Source: DATJHM01 sp035493895
GTDB taxonomy: Bacteria; Chloroflexota; Ktedonobacteria; Ktedonobacterales; Ktedonobacteraceae
Assembly: GCA_035493895.1 (NCBI GenBank)
Contig: DATJHM010000184.1
Location: 1 to 34,269 of the forward strand
Direction of reading: 5' to 3'
DNA length: 34,269 bases
Translations under genes and position numbers: made by a program
Notes under the pieces: generated by a model
What the model was told of the DNA's origin: nothing
What the model saw: the letters and a program-made list of their open reading frames with translations, nothing else
Database searches by the model: none
In this document: one piece after another, positions 23,872 to 33,073 of the stretch
How positions within the stretch are numbered: the first letter of the stretch is position 1
How the letters are laid out: every line of letters starts with the position of its first letter

Positions 23872-25182
23872 ATGTCTTATGAAACGCTTCGCACGAATCC
23901 AACGATTCTGTTTTTCATTTGTTGCCAGGCCTATATCGCAAACGGATTATTAAGTGTCTTACCAAGTTCAAGTCTGCCCATTCTGGCCAAAGATACCAAT
24001 GTATCACTAAGTACAGCAGGATTCACATTTACGATCAGCGCACTTGGCACTATTCTTGCCGTTCTCCTCAGCAATTTTCTGGTAAACAAAATCGGGACCA
24101 GGCCAATCATCATCATTGGACTTGGGGGGTTGATAAGCTCCAGCATTCTTATGCCAATCACGCGCTCATTCGACATCTGGCTTGTAGCCGAATTACTCCA
24201 GGGCATGAGCGCGGGCTTCATCAGTATCGGACTCATGATGACCTTATCGCTCAACTTTGGCGATCAGCTGGGTGAAAAACTCAATATGCTGCATGGCTCG
24301 ATGGGCATCGGCTCACTGCTCGCCCCAATGCTTCTCTCATTCACCCTGCCAGTAACACAGAGTCCCGTGCTCGCCTTTGCGCTTGTTGCGGCTGATGGTG
24401 CTCTCTGCCTGCTCGCTCTCAATATGCTCAGCTTTACCTCGAAGCAGGTCATGACGGAGGAAATACGCCAACCACAACAGGCGGAGAGAGGAACAGCCAC
24501 TGCTGGTACGTCAATGCAAGTACTCAAGCACGCACTCTTCTGGCTTATGGCATTGCAAATCTGTCTCTACGTTGGCACAGAGTCCGGCTTTAGCAGCTGG
24601 TTAGTATCCTCTGTCAGTCAGAGTGACGCCATCACGTTACAGAAAGCGACACCGGCCGCAACGTTGTTCTGGATCGGTTTAACATTGGGACGCATACTGG
24701 TCGCGCAGCTCATCAAATATGGCTATATCAATAACACACGATTACTCTATATCAGCATCATTGGGGGTGGAATCAGTGGCATCCTGGCAACAACGTTCAT
24801 GAGTATCCCATTGCTCTGTTTCATCAGCTGCTTCTGGGAGGGCTTTTTTATCGGCCCGATCTTTCCCAGTGTCCAGGCCATTGCGACACGTCGTTTCTCG
24901 CAGGCCCCGGCACTCATTTCCAGTATGGTGATGATCAGCTCTGGCGTTGCGGGCATGACCATTCCAATGTCAATTGGTGATCTGATGCCACTCTTAGGGA
25001 TACGTGGTGCGATGTTCATACCGGGTCTCCTCTGCCTGCTCATTAGTGTACCATTCTACCTGGGCAATAAGCGGGAACATCCAATCGTCGCCCAGAGCGT
25101 GATCAGGGTAGAGCCAGTCACCGCGCCCCTCTATGAGCTAGCGACCATCGAGCTGCCCCGTCTTGAGGTGAGTGTCTCCTAA
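23872..25182 (+). CDS. MFS transporter
   Basis: A 436-residue major facilitator with about 12 membrane helices in two halves. Between helices 2 and 3 is the loop VNKIGTRPIIIIG, matching the MFS motif A region; the central cytoplasmic loop (about 195-215, EEIRQPQQAERGTATAG) is short. The second half carries FWIGLTLGRILVAQLIKYGY and the late phrase FWEGFFIGPIFPSVQAIATR, seen in the FucP/sugar- or drug-type branches. The direction and substrate cannot be told. ATG 23872 has only a weak ribosome site. It is preceded by a long gene-free leader and followed by a strong hairpin. No other transport gene is next to it. Confidence 0.88.
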   Translation: MSYETLRTNPTILFFICCQAYIANGLLSVLPSSSLPILAKDTNVSLSTAGFTFTISALGTILAVLLSNFLVNKIGTRPIIIIGLGGLISSSILMPITRSFDIWLVAELLQGMSAGFISIGLMMTLSLNFGDQLGEKLNMLHGSMGIGSLLAPMLLSFTLPVTQSPVLAFALVAADGALCLLALNMLSFTSKQVMTEEIRQPQQAERGTATAGTSMQVLKHALFWLMALQICLYVGTESGFSSWLVSSVSQSDAITLQKATPAATLFWIGLTLGRILVAQLIKYGYINNTRLLYISIIGGGISGILATTFMSIPLLCFISCFWEGFFIGPIFPSVQAIATRRFSQAPALISSMVMISSGVAGMTIPMSIGDLMPLLGIRGAMFIPGLLCLLISVPFYLGNKREHPIVAQSVIRVEPVTAPLYELATIELPRLEVSVS

Positions 25183-25221
25183 AAAGAGCAACCCGCCGTC
25201 CCGAGAGGGCATACGAAGCGT

Positions 25222-25252
25222 CATACAGGTAATCCAGATGATTACCTGTATG
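25222..25252. terminator. Perfect 13-bp hairpin after MFS gene
   Basis: CATACAGGTAATC (25222-25234) pairs exactly with GATTACCTGTATG (25240-25252) around the 5-base loop CAGAT, 40 bases past the MFS stop. No T tract follows. It may end the MFS transcript. Since it also lies about 90 bases before the next gene and next to a TATACT (25254-25259), an operator for that gene is an alternative. Confidence 0.5.
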
Positions 25253-25338
25253 GTATACTGAAAGAGAATGCACCTCTCTCTCTTGAAATATTGGAAGAGG
25301 TATAGAAAGCAGCGATTGTACTCAAGAAAGTTTGAAGT

Positions 25339-26025
25339 ATGGCGAGAACAACCACGAAAGGCACCTGTCATTTCTGCCAGCAGGTTCTTGGCAAAACAGC
25401 CATGACGCGCCACCTCGAAACGTGTCCCCAGAGAACCGCATCTTTTGCGACCACTCACGGGAAACCTTCAGCAAAGCCAGCCCGATCGTTACACGTGCGG
25501 GCAGAGGGGCTGGATGCACCAGACTATTGGCTGCACCTGGAAATTCCTGCGAATGCTTCACTCCAAACGCTCGACAGTTTTCTCCGCAAGAGCTGGCTAG
25601 AATGTTGTGGCCATCTGAGCCGCTTTGAGATCCATGGCATCTCTTACTCATCCTATGTCGATCCCGAGTTTGGTGATAAAAGTATGAATGTGCAAGTGGG
25701 GCAGATTCTGGAAGTTGGTGACCAATTTGTGCATGAGTATGATTTTGGCACGACGACGGAGCTTCGCTTGAAAGTACTGGCTGAACGAGAAGGCACGCCG
25801 CAAAAGAAGGCGGTCGAATTGCTGGCGCACAACCTTCCTCCTGCGCTTCCCTGTAACGTTTGTGGCAAACCAGCCACAGAAATCTGCTCAGAATGTGTCT
25901 ACGATGATGGCGGCCTGCTGTGTGAAGCGTGTGCCGAACAGCACGAATGTGGCGAGGAGATGCTCTTGCCTGTGGTCAATTCACCGCGTATGGGGATGTG
26001 TGGGTATGATGGACCCGGGCTGTAA
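25339..26025 (+). CDS. pRiA4b ORF-3-like protein with N- and C-terminal zinc modules
   Basis: A 228-residue cytoplasmic protein. N-terminal residues about 10-30 form a C2HC-like finger (CHFCQQVLGKTAMTRHLETC). The middle (about 50-165) matches the pRiA4b ORF-3 family, with 'DYWLHLEIPANASLQTLDSF' and the typical 'FVHEYDFGTTTELRLKVL'. The C-terminus (about 175-210) has a cysteine-rich cluster CNVCGKPATEICSEC, then CEACAEQHECG, which looks like a zinc ribbon or MYND-like site. The middle domain is widespread in plasmids and chromosomes and its activity is not established. The mix of zinc modules suggests binding of nucleic acid or protein. The ATG at 25339 has no strong ribosome site. It is a single gene. 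Confidence 0.82.
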   Translation: MARTTTKGTCHFCQQVLGKTAMTRHLETCPQRTASFATTHGKPSAKPARSLHVRAEGLDAPDYWLHLEIPANASLQTLDSFLRKSWLECCGHLSRFEIHGISYSSYVDPEFGDKSMNVQVGQILEVGDQFVHEYDFGTTTELRLKVLAEREGTPQKKAVELLAHNLPPALPCNVCGKPATEICSECVYDDGGLLCEACAEQHECGEEMLLPVVNSPRMGMCGYDGPGL

Positions 26026-26287
26026 AACACGCTTTCCTGCTCTTCATTGACGCGTGACAATTTCTCCCATGATCAATATTGCCTCGAAAATACTCTATTT
26101 CCCTGCTTCATCACGCCGGAAAGCCATTCTGTCATCGAACGCACGATTTGATGTGCGCAACGTTCGTGATCTCATTGTGACGGTTGACAGCGCAGTTGTG
26201 ACTGTTACGTGATTTTGAAGCACTATACTACGAGTATATATAAAAGGCGAAGAGAGAGATTCGAACGAGGAAAGAGGAGAGATAAAG

Positions 26288-26614
26288 ATGAGTCGTTTTC
26301 GACAGGGATTAATCGTTTACGTGCTTCTGAGTGTGCTGATCGCCCTGGCGATCGCCCTGACATTGAATGATGAAAGACGTCGTCAGTTGCGCAATCGCTT
26401 CGAGAAACTCCAGGATGCCCTTCCTGACGTCGAACAACTGAAGCAATCGGCACAGGACGCAGCAACCAGAGCGCGGGAAACGGGAAGCGACCTGAACGAG
26501 CAAGTGCAAGCATCTGCTGGCAAACTGGTCCAACATACCCAGGAGATCCTCAGCACGGTCCAACAAAAAGCTACAGCTTTGGGCGAGAAGCAGCCCACAA
26601 ACGGTGTAATCTGA
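26288..26614 (+). CDS. YtxH-like membrane-anchored coiled-coil protein
   Basis: A 108-residue protein with a strong AGAGGAGA ribosome site before ATG 26288. An N-terminal helix (LIVYVLLSVLIALAIALTL, about 8-26) is followed by a long charged amphipathic part (NDERRRQLRNRFEKLQDAL, then LKQSAQDAATRARETGSDLN) with a heptad-like pattern. This is the layout of YtxH/general-stress small proteins, which are membrane-tethered with an apolipoprotein-like helical tail. The function is not known. It converges with the LacI gene. A TTGACA lies at 26184-26189 and a TATACT at 26224-26229, but they are too far apart to be one promoter. Confidence 0.75.
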   Translation: MSRFRQGLIVYVLLSVLIALAIALTLNDERRRQLRNRFEKLQDALPDVEQLKQSAQDAATRARETGSDLNEQVQASAGKLVQHTQEILSTVQQKATALGEKQPTNGVI

Positions 26615-26649
26615 TAGATAAGACGTTCCAGCCTTCCATTGTGCCTCAG

Positions 26650-27660
26650 CTATATGCTCTCAATTCTTGCAACCGACTGACGCATAATGAGGTGTGGACT
26701 AATGAGCATTTGCAGCGGCGTCTCCGGGCGTTTTGTCTCGTTGATTGAGCGAAGAAGCAACTCTGTGGCAGCTCTAGCGGTTTCCTGCTTGGGAATACCG
26801 ATGGTGGTGAGAGGGGGATGGGCGTGGGCGGCCGGAACAATATCATCAATGCCAACCACGGAGAGATCTTCTGGGACAGATAACCCCTGGCTAATAATGG
26901 CTTCGATGGCCCCCAGAGCCATCCAGTCATTGCCCGCCAGGATCGCAGTCGGACGGACAGGCAAGGCCAATAAGCGTAGCGTGGCCTGATACCCGCTCTC
27001 AAATGAGGAATCCCCGGGCTGAATATACCCGGAAATGATGGGCAGATCGGCTTCTACCAATGCCGTCTGATAGCCTTTGCGACGGCTCAGCTGGACAGGT
27101 TCTTCCACAATCAGCGCAATGCGCCGATGCCCACATGCCAGCAGATACTGCGTCGCCAGCTCCCCGGCCAGGCGGAAATCAATATCCACGCTGGGCAGAA
27201 CCAGCGCCCGCGGATCCTGGTTCCAGACACTCAAGACCACCGCTTTGCCCTGCTGTTTCAAGGCCAGCACATCCGTCAGGTCAGCCGCCATGCCCATCAC
27301 AATAAAGCCATCCACCCAGCGACTCGCCAGCCGTTCTAAGTGGCGTTTCCCCTCCTCTGGCGAATTATGCGTCATGCTCAAGAGCAACTGATAATCATGC
27401 TGATCGGTGACGCGTTCAATCTCCTCGACGACCTCAGCAAAAAAGGGATTGGAGATGGTTGGGACCACAAGGGCCACGGTCATCGTTTTGCCTTGCGCTA
27501 AACCTCTGGCGACCAGATTAGGCTTATACTCTAATTCTTCAATGGCCTGGAGGACGCGCGTCCGCGTCTTTTCACTCACGGGAACACGCCGAGTCAGAAC
27601 ATTGGAGACGGTGGCGGTGGTGACCTGGGCCCGACGGGCGACATCTGCAAGCGTTGCCAT
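26650..27660 (-). CDS. LacI-family transcriptional regulator of the sugar importer locus
   Basis: A 336-residue repressor; ATG 27660 begins MATLADVARRAQVTTATVSN, the exact LacI helix-turn-helix form, with GGAAGAG upstream; the frame to 27732 adds residues unlike the family. The hinge (LEYKPNLVARGLA) and the effector domain (ALVVPTISNPFFAEVVEEIE, 'GHRRIALIVEE', 'AILAGNDWMALGAIEA', LSVVGIDDI) are complete. It is divergent from the galactofuranose-type importer and probably represses it and itself; a furanose sugar or its phosphate is the likely inducer. Candidate operators lie in the shared spacer. Confidence 0.93.
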   Translation of the reverse strand: MATLADVARRAQVTTATVSNVLTRRVPVSEKTRTRVLQAIEELEYKPNLVARGLAQGKTMTVALVVPTISNPFFAEVVEEIERVTDQHDYQLLLSMTHNSPEEGKRHLERLASRWVDGFIVMGMAADLTDVLALKQQGKAVVLSVWNQDPRALVLPSVDIDFRLAGELATQYLLACGHRRIALIVEEPVQLSRRKGYQTALVEADLPIISGYIQPGDSSFESGYQATLRLLALPVRPTAILAGNDWMALGAIEAIISQGLSVPEDLSVVGIDDIVPAAHAHPPLTTIGIPKQETARAATELLLRSINETKRPETPLQMLISPHLIMRQSVARIESI

Positions 27661-28130
27661 GGTGGTTGCTCTTCCTTCAATTGAAACGATTAAACTAGTG
27701 CCAACTATACGATACAATCCCCTAAATGTCAATTTTAAGCTCTTTCGCGGTCGTCAATCAGAGTCCTTGACAAAGCATAGACCGATTATTATACTTACTT
27801 TAATTGATGAAATTTAAGCGATTAATCAACAGCAGAACCCTTAATATTTGTCGAAAGGAGGTTGTACGTTCTTCCCTGATAATGCCACACATTCATCATT
27901 TGTTTGTTTTTTCATCGACGCACAAACGCAACAGTAACAATTGATTACACGGATACTCACCGACCATCTTATCGAGCATTCCAGACTGTGTTTTTCCTGG
28001 ACGAGAGTTTGCAGAAACAGGATGTTTCTCTCTCCGCACTCGATTGGAGATGAAGAAGCCTTTCCTGATGAGGAGAGGTCTACCTATCTCCCGGACAATG
28101 TTGTCATGTATTTTGAAAGGTTGGTCCCGA
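27661..28130. promoter_or_regulatory. Divergent control region with candidate LacI operators
   Basis: A 470-base spacer, AT-rich near the LacI side. Two CG-centred sites resemble LacI-family operators: TTGAAACGATTAAA at 27681-27694, about 20 bases ahead of the LacI start, and the better palindrome TTAAGCGATTAA at 27814-27825. They share the half CGATTAA. Their positions suit autorepression and control of the importer. No clear -35/-10 pair was found for the importer. The rest up to 28130 shows no gene. Confidence 0.45.
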
Positions 28131-29192
28131 ATGCGTTTTCCCCTTGCTCGTGCTAAACAGTCATTTCTCCCGCATTTCAGTGTGCTGGCAATACTCAGTA
28201 TCATCCTGGCAGCTTGCGGTGGAAGCAGTCCCTCCAGCACAACCGATCTGCATCCTGGTTGTACCCCCGGCAGCAATACCCAGCTGGTCAAACTCACCAG
28301 CGCGCACAAAGTGGGCTGGTCCCAGAATGCGCTGGATGGAGCCTGGCGCTATGCGGAAGAAGCCAGCATTGAAAGCGAGGCTACCAAGCATGGTTTCCAG
28401 TTGCTCAAAACCAACGCCAATAACTCTGATAATCAGCAAGTTCAGGATATCGAGAACCTGATTAATGATCGACCGGACGTCCTGCTAGTTGATCCTCATA
28501 CCGAAGATGCCGAAGTAAAAGCCATCCTCGATGCTCGCAAAGCCTGCATCCCCGTGATTGTCGTGGACCGCGATGTCAATGAGAGTATGGCCACCCCTGG
28601 GCGTGACTTTGCCACCTTCGTGGGTTCCGATTTCCAGAAACAAGGGGCACTGGCTGCCGATGCCTTGATAGAGGCGTTGGGTGGACCAGACTCGACGGCC
28701 ACGATTGTCGAACTGACGGGAACTACTGGCTCCTCTCCCGCGATTCTGCGTGGAGGTGGCTTCGACGGCGAACTGGCAGCCAAGGCACCCAAGATCAAAG
28801 TGGTCGCCGAACAAACCGCCAATTTTGATCGCGCTACAGGTCAGCAGGTCATGGCTACCTTGATCCAGCAGTATCCCAATATCAAGGGAGTCTTTGCCCA
28901 TAATGACGAAATGGCCATTGGTGCCATCACTGCGTTGAAATCTGCGGGCAAGCTGCCAGGCAAAGATATCCAGGTAGTCTCCATCGATGGGACAAAAGAC
29001 GCCATTAATCTGGTGCTCGCCGGTGAAGAGTATGCCGTGGTTCAATCCAACCCTCGCCTGGGTCCGCTGGTCTTCCAGACGCTGAACGACTATATCGCGG
29101 GTAAGGATCTGCCGGCCTGGGTGGTCCAGCCGGATAAGGTCTTCAAAAAAGCCGATGGTTCTGCGCAGGCGTATCTTCCTGACGCCTTCTAA
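28131..29192 (+). CDS. ytfQ: Sugar-binding lipoprotein, YtfQ type (galactofuranose family)
   Basis: A 353-residue periplasmic-binding protein of type 1 fold. ATG 28131 follows GAAAGG; it starts MRFPLARAKQ, then a hydrophobic core and the lipobox LAAC with Cys29; the longer frame from 28044 would hide this signal. The mature protein follows E. coli YtfQ closely in pattern: VGWSQNALDGAWRYAEEASI, 'PVIVVDRDVN', 'IVELTGTTGSSPAILR', 'VFAHNDEMAIGAITALKSAG' and VVSIDGTKDAI. YtfQ binds galactofuranose; a related furanose such as L-arabinofuranose is possible given the kinase gene downstream. First gene of the importer operon. Confidence 0.9.
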   Translation: MRFPLARAKQSFLPHFSVLAILSIILAACGGSSPSSTTDLHPGCTPGSNTQLVKLTSAHKVGWSQNALDGAWRYAEEASIESEATKHGFQLLKTNANNSDNQQVQDIENLINDRPDVLLVDPHTEDAEVKAILDARKACIPVIVVDRDVNESMATPGRDFATFVGSDFQKQGALAADALIEALGGPDSTATIVELTGTTGSSPAILRGGGFDGELAAKAPKIKVVAEQTANFDRATGQQVMATLIQQYPNIKGVFAHNDEMAIGAITALKSAGKLPGKDIQVVSIDGTKDAINLVLAGEEYAVVQSNPRLGPLVFQTLNDYIAGKDLPAWVVQPDKVFKKADGSAQAYLPDAF

Positions 29193-29222
29193 GCTACTCT
29201 GGCTGGAGGCATAAACCGCTCG

Positions 29223-29258
29223 CTGCTCTGGTGGGAAAGCAAACGCACACCAGAGCAG
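29223..29258 (+). promoter_or_regulatory. Intercistronic hairpin after ytfQ-like gene
   Basis: A perfect 11-bp stem CTGCTCTGGTG/CACCAGAGCAG (29223-29233 with 29248-29258, 14-base loop) lies in the 142-base gap between the binding-protein and ATPase genes, with no T tract. Position and shape suggest partial termination or 3' end protection so that the binding protein is made in excess. Confidence 0.55.
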
Positions 29259-29334
29259 ATGATCGGTCAAAACGTGATTCGCTCATCGTTTTTTCTACCC
29301 CAAATGCTAGTAAGAACGCTCGGAGAAGAGACGT

Positions 29335-30870
29335 ATGTCAGAAAACACTCCATTACTGCAAATGGAACATATTACGAAGCGTTTTCCGGGCTCGATCGCG
29401 CTTTCCAACGCATCACTTCATGTCGCGCCCGGAGAAGTGCATGCGCTTATTGGCGAAAATGGCGCCGGCAAATCAACGCTCATCAAGGTGCTCACTGGCG
29501 TCTATCGCTGCGATGAAGGCTCTATCATCTTTGATGGGCGCTCCAGAAACTTTCAGTCACCAGACCAGGCTCAAAGCGAGGGTATCAGTACTATTTACCA
29601 GGAAATCAACCTGATTCCGTATCGCAGCGTGACGGAGAATATTTTTCTGGGACGGGAAATGTTTCGCTGGGGATTGCTGAACTGGCGCAAAATGCATCAG
29701 GAAGCGCGTACTCTGCTTGAACGCTTCCACCTCTCAATCGATGTCACAAAGCCACTTCATACCTACAATGTTGCGACGCAACAGATGGTAGCAATTGCAC
29801 GCGCACTTTCCTTCAAAAGCAAGCTCGTCATTATGGATGAGCCAACCTCTTCACTCAGCAATGATGAAGTGGCAACGCTTTTCACAGTCATTCGCCAGTT
29901 GAAAGAGGAAGGCGTGGCCACGCTCTTTGTGAGCCATAAACTGGACGAATTATATGCCATTTGCGAGGGCATTACCATTTTACGTGATGGGCAGACCGTT
30001 GATGAACGACCGCTTGCGACCATTACAAAACTCGAGCTGGTCGCGAAAATGCTGGGCAAAGATCTGGGAAGTGTGCAAAAAAACGGACAAACGAGTTTTG
30101 ATGCCAGCCGTCATCATGCGGAAACACGGGTTTTGCTCAGTGCGGTTGATCTCCGTGAAGGTCGCAAACTGCACAACGCGAACCTGCAAATCCATGCCGG
30201 TGAGATCGTTGGCCTCGCGGGCCTGCTGGGGTCTGGACGGAGCGAGGTTGCGCGCGCCGTTTTTGGCGCTGATAGCCTCATATCTGGTGTCATTACCGTC
30301 GATGGGAAAGAGACTCATTTTCGCACCCCACAGGATGCTATTCGCGCAGGCATTGGTTTCTGCTCCGAAGACCGCAAGGCAGATGGGATTATCCCCGATC
30401 TCTCGGTCAAGGAAAATCTGACCCTGGCCGCGCTTCCCACGCTGACACGCTCAGGCATTGTCGACCACAAGCAGCAACAGGAGATTGTTGAGCGCTTTAT
30501 TCAACGTCTGGGCATCAAAACAGCTGGACCGGAACAGAAGATTCGCGAATTGTCAGGTGGCAATCAACAAAAGGTTTTGCTAGCACGCTGGCTCTGTTTA
30601 CAGCCCCAATTGCTGCTTCTTGATGAGCCAACGCGTGGCATCGATGTGGGCGCAAAAGGGGAAATCCAGAAGCTGGTTGAGGATTTAGCGGAAGCGGGCA
30701 TGGGCGTGTTGCTTATCTCCTCAGAACTCGAAGAGATTATTGAGGGGAGCGATCATGTAATTGTGCTGCGCGATGGCACAACAGTTGCGCAACTCACCAG
30801 GGAGAATCTCAACCAGGATGCCATCTTAACAGCGATGGCCCACGGAGAGACGGCGGGAGAAGTTTCATGA
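29335..30870 (+). CDS. ytfR: Sugar ABC importer ATPase, YtfR type (two ATPase domains)
   Basis: A 511-residue ATPase with two fused nucleotide-binding domains, as usual for ribose/galactofuranose importers. ATG 29335 follows GGAGAAGAG. First domain: Walker A GENGAGKST (40-48), Q-loop IYQEIN, Walker B VIMDEPTSSL. Second domain: degenerate Walker A GLLGSGRSEV, 'GFCSEDRKADGII', signature LSGGNQQKVLLARWL and Walker B LLLDEPTRGIDVG. The degenerate second Walker A is normal in the family. The overall phrasing follows E. coli YtfR. It powers the permeases encoded next; its stop overlaps the next start by four bases (ATGA), so translation is coupled. Confidence 0.92.
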   Translation: MSENTPLLQMEHITKRFPGSIALSNASLHVAPGEVHALIGENGAGKSTLIKVLTGVYRCDEGSIIFDGRSRNFQSPDQAQSEGISTIYQEINLIPYRSVTENIFLGREMFRWGLLNWRKMHQEARTLLERFHLSIDVTKPLHTYNVATQQMVAIARALSFKSKLVIMDEPTSSLSNDEVATLFTVIRQLKEEGVATLFVSHKLDELYAICEGITILRDGQTVDERPLATITKLELVAKMLGKDLGSVQKNGQTSFDASRHHAETRVLLSAVDLREGRKLHNANLQIHAGEIVGLAGLLGSGRSEVARAVFGADSLISGVITVDGKETHFRTPQDAIRAGIGFCSEDRKADGIIPDLSVKENLTLAALPTLTRSGIVDHKQQQEIVERFIQRLGIKTAGPEQKIRELSGGNQQKVLLARWLCLQPQLLLLDEPTRGIDVGAKGEIQKLVEDLAEAGMGVLLISSELEEIIEGSDHVIVLRDGTTVAQLTRENLNQDAILTAMAHGETAGEVS

Positions 30871-31880
30871 TGCGATTAGAGCAGCGTTTTTCTGGCCTCA
30901 AAGCGCGAGGTTTTTGGCCGCGAGATCCGCGGGCCATCGGCCAGACCTATGGAGCACTCATTGCGCTGATTGTGCTTATTCTTTTCAATTTTGTTTTTAC
31001 CAGGCAGTTCAATTCGGTGATCTCCGTCATGGATCTGCTGGTGCATGTGACGCCAACGTTGATTCTTGGCGTGGGCATGACGCTGGTCATTGCGACCGGT
31101 GGCATTGATATTTCTGTAGGCTCCATTATGGGGCTGACCGGCATCCTCACCTATCTGATTTTCAGCGGGAAGCTCTTTGGTATTCACAATATTGTGCTTG
31201 GCACCATCGTGGCTATTCCCATTGCCCTGGCGGTTGCGACCTTGATCGGAGCCTTTAATGGTTTGTTGGTGACGCGCTTCAAGGTCCAACCGATCGTTGC
31301 CACGTTGATCACACTGATTACGGTGCGCGGCATTGCTGAAGTCACCGTCAATGGCTTTCAATTCGCGTTTTTAAGCGCTCCCCTTGTCAGCTGGCTCAGT
31401 GGCAATATCTTCGGTTTCCTGCCCCGGCAAGTCGTCCTGATCGTGGTCATTGTCGCTTTTTTCGCCTGGCTCATGCGTGTCACGGCCTTTAGTAGATATC
31501 TGCTTTCCGTCGGGGGAAACTCGGCAGCCGCGCGACTGGCCGGAGTACCAGTCAGTCGCGTCTTGATTATTGTGTATGGATTGAGCGGCCTGCTGGCGGG
31601 CCTGGCGGGCCTGGCCTATATCGCATTTGATTCAGCGGCTAATCCCGTGACGGACGGCGTTGGCAAAGAACTGGATGCGATTGCCGCCGTCGCGGTCGGT
31701 GGCACCCCACTGACAGGGGGACGAGCAACGATTCTGGGCACAGCAATTGGCGCCATTTTTATTCAACTTATTCGTCAAACGGTCGTGTCGCTCAACATTC
31801 CAGATGATATCGCCAGTGTCATTATTGGCCTCCTCATTATTCTTGCGGTCTTTGTCCAGCGACAGCGCAAAACAGCATAA
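30867..31880 (+). CDS. ytfT: Sugar ABC importer permease, YtfT type
   Basis: A 337-residue inner-membrane subunit of the ribose/xylose (BPD_transp_2) permease family with 8-10 helices. It starts at ATG 30867, overlapping the ATPase stop by four bases. Family phrases: TPTLILGVGMTLVIATGGID, 'ISVGSIMGLTG', 'LIGAFNGLLVTRFKVQPIVA', 'YLLSVGGNSAAARLAGVPVS', and 'AIAAVAVGGTPLTGGRATIL'. E. coli YtfT is of similar length. It should pair with the second permease (31937-33019) to make a heterodimeric channel, as in the E. coli galactofuranose system. Confidence 0.92.
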   Translation: MMRLEQRFSGLKARGFWPRDPRAIGQTYGALIALIVLILFNFVFTRQFNSVISVMDLLVHVTPTLILGVGMTLVIATGGIDISVGSIMGLTGILTYLIFSGKLFGIHNIVLGTIVAIPIALAVATLIGAFNGLLVTRFKVQPIVATLITLITVRGIAEVTVNGFQFAFLSAPLVSWLSGNIFGFLPRQVVLIVVIVAFFAWLMRVTAFSRYLLSVGGNSAAARLAGVPVSRVLIIVYGLSGLLAGLAGLAYIAFDSAANPVTDGVGKELDAIAAVAVGGTPLTGGRATILGTAIGAIFIQLIRQTVVSLNIPDDIASVIIGLLIILAVFVQRQRKTA

Positions 31881-31936
31881 AGGGGGGATCGTATGAGCAG
31901 GTATACGAATACCTTATACGTTTGGAGGACGCAGGT

Positions 31937-33019
31937 ATGCCAAAGGTTTCGTCGAAACTCGTAACTACCACATCGGCAGAAGCAGCGGCTACGCCAGAAA
32001 CGCGTGGGAAACAACTGAGAGCCAGTCTGCCCCGAATCGGAGATTTCCTCAGACAGCAGGGAGCGCTGATTACACTGATTATCGTTATCACGTTCAGTTT
32101 TATCCGTTATGATAATTTTGATGCGATCACGATTAATAGTGTTCTGAGCTTTAATGCCCAGTTTGGGTTGATCGCTCTTGGCATGACGTTTGTGATCATG
32201 ACGGGCGGAATTGATCTCTCTGTTGGAGGGATTGCAGCGCTTTCCAGCGTGGTTGCTGCACTCAATAGCTCACATGGTTTTTTCTATGCACTGGCATGTG
32301 CTGTTCTGGTGGGCGTTGGCGTTGGCGTTGTGAACGGTTTTGTGGTCGCGCAGATGCGTGTGCCCGCTTTTGTTGCGACCTTAGCGACCCAATATGTTGT
32401 TCGTGGCGTGGCTTTACGTTTGATTAATGATGCGGCCAGCATTAATCTCGATCAGAAAAGTGACTTCACGACGGTAGGAGCAACCACCTTTGGAAATGGC
32501 TGGCTCAATCCACCTATCCCTTTTCCTATTATCCTGTTACTTGTTGCATTTCTTCTCGGCATATTTGTGTTGCGCTATACGCGCTTTGGTCGCTATGTGC
32601 TGGCAATTGGTGGCAACGGGGAGGCCTCGCAATTGATGGGGCTTCCGGTGAAACGCACGACCTTTCTGGTATATGTGCTCAGTGGCACCCTGGCGGGTCT
32701 GGCAGGAGTACTTCTGGCCATCAACCTCAATGGTGGCTCTGCGACTGAGGGGAAAGGCTGGGAGTTGATCGCGATTGCCGCAGTGGTGGTAGGTGGAACC
32801 CTGTTAAGCGGTGGCGTGGGTTCCGTGTTCGGCACACTGGTTGGATCATTACTCCTGAGCATGATTGTGGAAATGCTCCAACTGGAGAATAACTATACCG
32901 TAGACCATGGCGGTGGTCTCTATCTCAATTCCTTCTGGCAAGACGTGATTCGCGGGATTTTCTTACTGATTGTGGTCCTTTTGCAGAGCCGCCTGCAATG
33001 GAGACGAGCCAGGGAATGA
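31937..33019 (+). CDS. yjfF: Sugar ABC importer permease, YjfF type
   Basis: A 360-residue second permease of the same family. ATG 31937 is eight bases after GGAGG; a TTG 15 bases upstream in the same frame overlaps that ribosome site and is rejected. It is longer than E. coli YjfF (about 330) because of a 40-residue hydrophilic N-terminal tail before the first helix (GALITLIIVITFSFIRYDNF). Core phrases: 'LIALGMTFVIMTGGIDLSVG', 'VNGFVVAQMRVPAFVATLAT', 'YVLAIGGNGEASQLMGLPVK', and 'LIAIAAVVVGGTLLSGGVGS'. It is the last importer gene and is followed by a structured spacer and the GHMP kinase gene. Confidence 0.92.
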   Translation: MPKVSSKLVTTTSAEAAATPETRGKQLRASLPRIGDFLRQQGALITLIIVITFSFIRYDNFDAITINSVLSFNAQFGLIALGMTFVIMTGGIDLSVGGIAALSSVVAALNSSHGFFYALACAVLVGVGVGVVNGFVVAQMRVPAFVATLATQYVVRGVALRLINDAASINLDQKSDFTTVGATTFGNGWLNPPIPFPIILLLVAFLLGIFVLRYTRFGRYVLAIGGNGEASQLMGLPVKRTTFLVYVLSGTLAGLAGVLLAINLNGGSATEGKGWELIAIAAVVVGGTLLSGGVGSVFGTLVGSLLLSMIVEMLQLENNYTVDHGGGLYLNSFWQDVIRGIFLLIVVLLQSRLQWRRARE

Positions 33020-33073
33020 ACAATCCATAGGGCATCATTGAGATGAGTACCATTTGTTTCTCATCAACAAGCA

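Noticed and set aside
28485..29270. 261-codon minus-strand frame
   Set aside because: Antisense to the sugar-binding protein gene, with no domain; the plus-strand gene is clear.
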